A DNA stretch of 64,000 nt, taken from contig NZ_JBJHZZ010000005.1 of NCBI RefSeq assembly GCF_045310675.1, forward strand, positions 62,001 to 126,000, in the 5' to 3' direction. Source of the DNA: Clostridium_AT stratigraminis (GTDB lineage Bacteria > Bacillota > Clostridia > Clostridiales > Clostridiaceae). Shown here in pieces: positions 59,782 through 64,000 of the stretch; within the stretch, counting starts at the first letter, position 1, and every line of letters starts with the position of its first letter. A program made the position numbers and the translations under genes. Below the pieces are notes generated by a model, which was not told the origin of the DNA, did not search any database, and was given only the letters and a program-made list of their open reading frames with translations.

Positions 59782-61026
59782 ATGCTCAAAATTTTTAAAA
59801 CTTATAGGGGGCTACCCAAAAGTATTTATATTTTATTTATTGCACAAATAATTAATAGATTCGGTGACTTTGTGGTACCATTTCTAACTCTGTATTTAAC
59901 ACAAAAAATTGGATTATCCGCTGGGATATCTGGAATCATTGTTACAGCAAATATACTTATAGGCATTCCTGCCTCATTGATTGGCGGAAAGACAGCAGAC
60001 AGTCTGGGAAGAAGAAAGACTTATTTATGGTCTCAAAGTATTGCTGCTATTTCTTTGCTGCCTTGTGCAGTATTTAAGAATCCTGTTATTATAGTTACCT
60101 GTCTAATGATTAATGCATTTTTCACTGGATTTATTAGACCTGCATTAAGCGCTATAGTAGCAGATGTTCTTCCACCTAAGCAGAGACAGCTTGGTTTTTC
60201 GCTGCAATATTTAGGAACGAATATAGGTGTGTCCTTAGGACCAATTGTGGCAGGAATTTTATTTAAAAATATGCTTCCTATGTTATTTATAGGTGATGCC
60301 TTAACTTCTTTATTAGCTGTTATACTTATTGCACTTTATGTAGAGGAAACTAATCCATCCCACAATAAGGTAATTAGACAATTTGAAAAAGAAGAAAAAG
60401 GCGGCGTTATAAGAGCCTTTGCTAAAAGGCCCTATTTATGTATCTTTTTAGTAGTATATATAGCCTACTGTTTTGTATATACTCAGCACAGATTCTCATT
60501 ACCAATTACCATGGGTGATATATATAAATTAGATGGCTCAACAAGATTTGGTTATCTTATGAGTATAAATGCCTTTACAGTAATATTTTTAACTGTAGCA
60601 ATAACAAGCTTAACTCATAAGTTTCATGCTCTTACAAAGATAATCATTGCGGGAATACTATATGCAATAGGATTTGGTATGATAGGAATTATACATAATT
60701 TCGCTCTATTTGTATTATCCACAGTAATTTGGACAATAGGTGAAATATTAGTTACTACTAGTTTTGGAGTTTACATATCAAATAACAGCCCAAGTAACTA
60801 TAGAGCAAGTTTTAACGCAGTTGGAGGGTTAAGCTGGAGTATTGGAGGTGCCCTTGGCACATCCCTAGCTGGAAAGTTCATAGACAGTTTTGGACTGAAT
60901 TATATATGGTCATTGACATTTATAATAGCTGTTATAGCTACCATAGTTATGTATGTAGTTAAGATATTATCAGTTAATGAAGAAAATCGGTTAAAAGAAG
61001 AGAAATGTAAAGAGGTGAAAGCTTAA
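59782..61026 (+). CDS. MFS transporter
   Basis: 414 residues and twelve helices in two bundles. The motif A region is GGKTADSLGRRKTYLWSQ between TM2 and TM3, motif C-like sequence is FLQ...GTNIGVSLGPIVAGILF, and the central loop is EETNPSHNKVIRQFEKEEKGG. This resembles the YttB/multidrug-efflux DHA1 group, but the substrate is not predictable. ATG follows GATGAGGGGGAATATCT. A small terminator-like hairpin lies in its leader, so it may be attenuated. Full length, in contrast to the half MFS at 15482. Confidence 0.88.
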   Translation: MLKIFKTYRGLPKSIYILFIAQIINRFGDFVVPFLTLYLTQKIGLSAGISGIIVTANILIGIPASLIGGKTADSLGRRKTYLWSQSIAAISLLPCAVFKNPVIIVTCLMINAFFTGFIRPALSAIVADVLPPKQRQLGFSLQYLGTNIGVSLGPIVAGILFKNMLPMLFIGDALTSLLAVILIALYVEETNPSHNKVIRQFEKEEKGGVIRAFAKRPYLCIFLVVYIAYCFVYTQHRFSLPITMGDIYKLDGSTRFGYLMSINAFTVIFLTVAITSLTHKFHALTKIIIAGILYAIGFGMIGIIHNFALFVLSTVIWTIGEILVTTSFGVYISNNSPSNYRASFNAVGGLSWSIGGALGTSLAGKFIDSFGLNYIWSLTFIIAVIATIVMYVVKILSVNEENRLKEEKCKEVKA

Positions 61027-61235
61027 TATTTTAAGTATATATTTAAATTATAATAATTAAACAATACATTAATTTGTGTTATAATTTAATAATAAAACTG
61101 TACTATAAAGTTAATAATTAAATAATAGATTAGAGGTTATTGTTTTATTTTATTTATTAAAAATAGAAAATAAAACTTTGGAATTATTAAAATTCATAAT
61201 TATTTTTACTCATTTTATATAATCGGAGGTAAGTT

Positions 61236-62120
61236 ATGCGTTTTGTAATAGTAACAGGACTATCAGGGGCCGGTAAAACACAAGCTATTAGATGTTTAGA
61301 AGATTTGGGGTACTTTTGCGTAGATAATTTACCTGCTACCTTAATACCTAAGTTTGCAGAAGCTTGCTACCAAACGGAAGGCAAAATAGATAAAATAGCA
61401 TTAGTTATAGATATTAGAGGCGGACAATTCTTTGACGATTTATTTGTAAGCTTAAATTATTTGAAGGAACAGGACTTAAGCTATGAAATATTATTTTTAG
61501 ATGCAAGCGATGAAACAATAATTAAAAGATTCAAGGAATCTAGAAGGAAACATCCTTTAGCACCAGACGGAAGAATTCTTAATGGCATTATTAAGGAGAG
61601 AAATAGACTTAAGGAAGTGAAGGATAGGGCTAATAATATAATCGACACAACAAAGCTTGCAACTAGAGAGCTTAGAGAAAAGCTTACTTCCATATATTCT
61701 GAGGAAGGACAGATTGAAAACGAGCTTATGATTACTGTACTTTCTTTTGGATTTAAGTATGGAATTCCGGTAGATTCAGATTTGGTTTTTGATGTTAGAT
61801 TTTTGCCGAATCCTTTCTATATACCTGAACTTAAGGTATTTTCGGGAAATGACAAGGAAGTTAGGGATTACGTGTTTAACTTTGAGGTTACAAACAGTTT
61901 CATTAATAAGCTTCAAGATATGGTGGAATTTCTCATACCAAATTATTTAAAGGAAGGTAAGAGACAGCTTATTATTTCAATAGGCTGTACCGGCGGCAGG
62001 CATAGATCAGTAGCCATAGCTAATGAAGTATATAATAGGCTTAAAGCTAAAGGTCATAAGGTAACAATAGACCATAGGGATATTAATGAAGATATTAACA
62101 GAGGTGGAATGAAGCTATGA
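61236..62120 (+). CDS. rapZ: RapZ/YvcJ-family nucleotide-binding protein
   Basis: 294 residues. P-loop GLSGAGKTQAIRCLEDLGYFCVDNLP at the N-terminus, DASDETIIKRFKESRRKHPL, KYGIPVDSDLVFDVRFLPNPFYIPEL and SIGCTGGRHRSVAIANEVYNRL near the C-terminus are diagnostic. In Gram-positives (YvcJ) it binds nucleotides; in E. coli RapZ controls GlmS via a small RNA. Its stop overlaps the yvcK start (ATGA), the conserved rapZ-yvcK-whiA operon. ATCGGAGGTAAGTT precedes the ATG. Confidence 0.96.
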   Translation: MRFVIVTGLSGAGKTQAIRCLEDLGYFCVDNLPATLIPKFAEACYQTEGKIDKIALVIDIRGGQFFDDLFVSLNYLKEQDLSYEILFLDASDETIIKRFKESRRKHPLAPDGRILNGIIKERNRLKEVKDRANNIIDTTKLATRELREKLTSIYSEEGQIENELMITVLSFGFKYGIPVDSDLVFDVRFLPNPFYIPELKVFSGNDKEVRDYVFNFEVTNSFINKLQDMVEFLIPNYLKEGKRQLIISIGCTGGRHRSVAIANEVYNRLKAKGHKVTIDHRDINEDINRGGMKL

Positions 62121-63457
62121 GGTTTATTGACTGGCTTAAACCTGGAATTAAAGTTAAAAGATGGGTTATGCTTGGAGCCCTTGGAATATTAATGATAGCC
62201 TTCGGACTTGTAGAATGGATTCAACATAGATGGTATAGTGCTTATTATATTTCTTTTTATGTTTTCTTAATGTTGGCAGGCGCCTTTTTGCTGTATTTAG
62301 CGGTATCACAAGGCATGAAATCCTTTATTTTCTTAATAAATAAGGGTTATATTAATGTTTCTTTGGATTCAAAGAAACTGGAGAATTTAATTTATGAAAA
62401 AAGGCTATTAGTAAAAGGGCCTAAGATTGTGGCAATCGGCGGAGGAACTGGACTATCTACAATGCTTAGAGGTCTTAAGTATTATACAAGTAATATTACT
62501 GCTATTGTTACAGTTGCAGATGATGGCGGCGGCTCTGGGGATCTAAGAGAGGATTTAGGAATACTTCCTCCTGGTGATATTAGAAACTGTATTCTTGCAC
62601 TGGCAGATACAGAGCCATTAATGGAAGAGCTGCTTCAATATAGATTTACTGGGGGCAGGCTTGAAAACCAAAGCTTTGGAAACTTGTTTCTTGCTGCTAT
62701 GGATGGAATTTCTTCTAATTTTGAACAGGCTGTCCAGAAGATGAGTTCAGTTTTAGCGGTTACAGGTAAAGTGCTTCCAGTTACCTTAGATAATGTGGTG
62801 CTTAAGGCAAAGCTTAAAAATGGCGAAGTAATTGAGGGTGAATCAAAAATACCTGTGGCTGCACTAGAAAATAATAGTCCCATAGATAAAATATTTTTAG
62901 AGCCTTCTAGCGCAAGGGCTCTTTATGAATCGCTGCAGGCTATAAAAGATGCAGATGCAATTATACTTGGACCAGGAAGCCTTTATACTAGCGTTATACC
63001 AAACCTTTTAATAGATGATATTGGAAGAGCTGTACAGAGAACAAAGGCATTGAAAATATATGTTTCAAATATAATGACTCAGCCAGGTGAAACAGATGAT
63101 TTTAGTGTGCAGGATCATTTAAAGGCGATATTTAAGCATACCAGTTCTGATATGGTGGATTATGTAGTTGTAAACAATGGTAGAATCAATAAAGAATTAG
63201 AGAAAAAATATCTTGAAGAGGGTTCGACCTTAGTTAATCTTAATGAAAAGGAAATTGCTGCCTTAAATGTTAAGATAATCGCTGGAGATCTTATAAAGGT
63301 ACAAAATGGACTAATTAGGCATGATTCAGAGAAATTAGCAGGAATATTAATAGAAACCATAATGGAAAATCAATTATTATCTGATAAGAAGAAGATTATA
63401 GAATACTTCTATCTATCTGAAAGACTAAAGGAATCAAAGGGAATTAAATATCATTAA
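62117..63457 (+). CDS. yvcK: YvcK/CofD-like gluconeogenesis factor
   Basis: 446 residues. Two N-terminal helices (VMLGALGILMIAFGLVEWI and YYISFYVFLMLAGAFLLYL) anchor it, then the CofD-like Rossmann domain: VAIGGGTGLSTMLRGLK, TVADDGGGSGDLREDLGILPPGDIRNCILALAD and LGPGSLYTSVIPNLLI. YvcK is needed for growth on gluconeogenic carbon and for cell shape in Bacillus. The TM-bearing form is common in clostridia. It overlaps rapZ by 4 bp and precedes whiA by 70 bp. Confidence 0.95.
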   Translation: MRFIDWLKPGIKVKRWVMLGALGILMIAFGLVEWIQHRWYSAYYISFYVFLMLAGAFLLYLAVSQGMKSFIFLINKGYINVSLDSKKLENLIYEKRLLVKGPKIVAIGGGTGLSTMLRGLKYYTSNITAIVTVADDGGGSGDLREDLGILPPGDIRNCILALADTEPLMEELLQYRFTGGRLENQSFGNLFLAAMDGISSNFEQAVQKMSSVLAVTGKVLPVTLDNVVLKAKLKNGEVIEGESKIPVAALENNSPIDKIFLEPSSARALYESLQAIKDADAIILGPGSLYTSVIPNLLIDDIGRAVQRTKALKIYVSNIMTQPGETDDFSVQDHLKAIFKHTSSDMVDYVVVNNGRINKELEKKYLEEGSTLVNLNEKEIAALNVKIIAGDLIKVQNGLIRHDSEKLAGILIETIMENQLLSDKKKIIEYFYLSERLKESKGIKYH

Positions 63458-63527
63458 AGTATATACTTTATAATTAATTCATGGTTTAATTTCATGTAAC
63501 TTATTATCTACTTAAAGGAGCAGAATT

Positions 63528-64000
63528 ATGTCATTTTCGGCGAAGGTGAAAGGTGAGATTTGCAGAATTGGAAACATAACTAAAAGTGAAGCTAGAGCAG
63601 AGCTTTCAGCAATAATGAAGGTAAGCGGCACCTTGTCCCTTGGGGGCAGTAAACAGCTTAGTTTTAGAATTTCAACAGAAAATCCATCTATAGCTAGAAG
63701 AGTATTTAAACTCTTAAAACAATTTTTTAATATACATACAAATCTCTTTGTAAAAAGAAGCAATTCCTTCAAGAAGAATAATATATATATGGTTATTATT
63801 ACCGAGGAAATGGGTGTAAGGGATCTATTAAAGGAAGTAGGGGTTTTAAGCAAAACAGAAGGAATAATATCCCTAGATTATGAAATCCCAAAGGACTTTA
63901 TTTCAAAAGACAGCACTAAAAAGGCATATATTAGAGGAGCTTTTTTAGGCGGCGGAAGTATAAGTAATCCAGAAAAGACCTACCACCTTGAATTTGTAAC
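63528..64000 (+). CDS. whiA: DNA-binding protein WhiA (N-terminal part, cut by window end)
   Basis: First ~157 residues; the gene continues past the window. MSFSAKVKGEICRIGNITKSEARAELSAIMKVSG and RGAFLGGGSISNPEKTYHLEF (LAGLIDADG-like domain) are WhiA hallmarks. The C-terminal helix-turn-helix is not visible here. AAAGGAGCAGAATT precedes the ATG. It completes the rapZ-yvcK-whiA order seen across Firmicutes. Confidence 0.95.
   Translation, partial: MSFSAKVKGEICRIGNITKSEARAELSAIMKVSGTLSLGGSKQLSFRISTENPSIARRVFKLLKQFFNIHTNLFVKRSNSFKKNNIYMVIITEEMGVRDLLKEVGVLSKTEGIISLDYEIPKDFISKDSTKKAYIRGAFLGGGSISNPEKTYHLEFV

Overview
The window is a low-GC, gene-dense stretch of a spore-forming clostridium (Clostridiaceae-like Firmicute). 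This rests on AT-rich codon use with strong AGGAGG-type ribosome sites, many GTG/TTG starts, a GerS-like germination lipoprotein next to alanine racemase, a NdoA/NdoAI toxin pair, a Firmicute-type LexA box before uvrB, and the backbone ftsEX / ctpA / uvrBA / FHA / ftsW / pbpA / uvrC / murB / rapZ / yvcK / whiA, a gene order I associate with clostridia. I saw no rRNA, tRNA, CRISPR array or intact transposon.

Layout. 1-3.2 kb: tail of an unidentified gene, a palindromic repeat, and a minus-strand maltose phosphorylase (GH65) plus beta-phosphoglucomutase pair. 3.6-7.0 kb: MoxR ATPase, DUF58 and DUF4129 membrane proteins. 7.1-14.3 kb: an unknown gene, a small DUF6514-like gene behind a leader full of DnaA-box-like and Spo0A-box-like motifs, acpS, nnrE-nnrD, gerS-like, alr, ndoAI-ndoA and a YitT protein. 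14.5-21.3 kb is accessory: CPBP protease, half-length MFS, TPR-GGDEF diguanylate cyclase, mini beta-carbonic anhydrase, histidine phosphatase, VanW, GNAT, and a guanidine-I riboswitch driving a Gdx-type SMR exporter. 21.7-35.9 kb is the division/repair core: ftsE-ftsX, M23 hydrolase, ctpA, PDZ membrane protein, LexA-controlled uvrB-uvrA, then FHA, ftsW, pbpA.

35.9-49.7 kb looks inserted into that backbone: LysR divergent from an AbrB-type transporter, a response regulator divergent from a hybrid histidine kinase, a GntR regulator, and a citrate fermentation locus (citD-citE-citF-citX, then oxaloacetate decarboxylase). Citrate is cleaved to acetate and oxaloacetate, and oxaloacetate is decarboxylated by a biotin-dependent membrane Na+ pump. 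The gamma subunit of that pump appears split into two tiny genes that flank the carrier and beta genes. uvrC, murB and a hisC-type aminotransferase follow.

54.6-59.5 kb holds the most striking unit: a 1543-residue secreted protein with about 13 fibronectin-III-like repeats, preceded by a class-I cyclic-di-GMP riboswitch (GEMM-I). A perfect 10-bp long-range complement at the aptamer edge overlaps a helix that could sequester the ribosome site. With the GGDEF enzyme at 16-18 kb, the window carries both a possible c-di-GMP maker and a c-di-GMP-sensing surface-protein gene. The window ends with MFS, rapZ, yvcK and the start of whiA.

Several unassigned palindromic elements are described: a 25-bp repeat family that sits just after stop codons in three of four loci, a ~185-bp multi-stem palindrome after pbpA, a palindrome array between lysR and abrB, and a palindrome that looks like back-to-back IS3-type ends.
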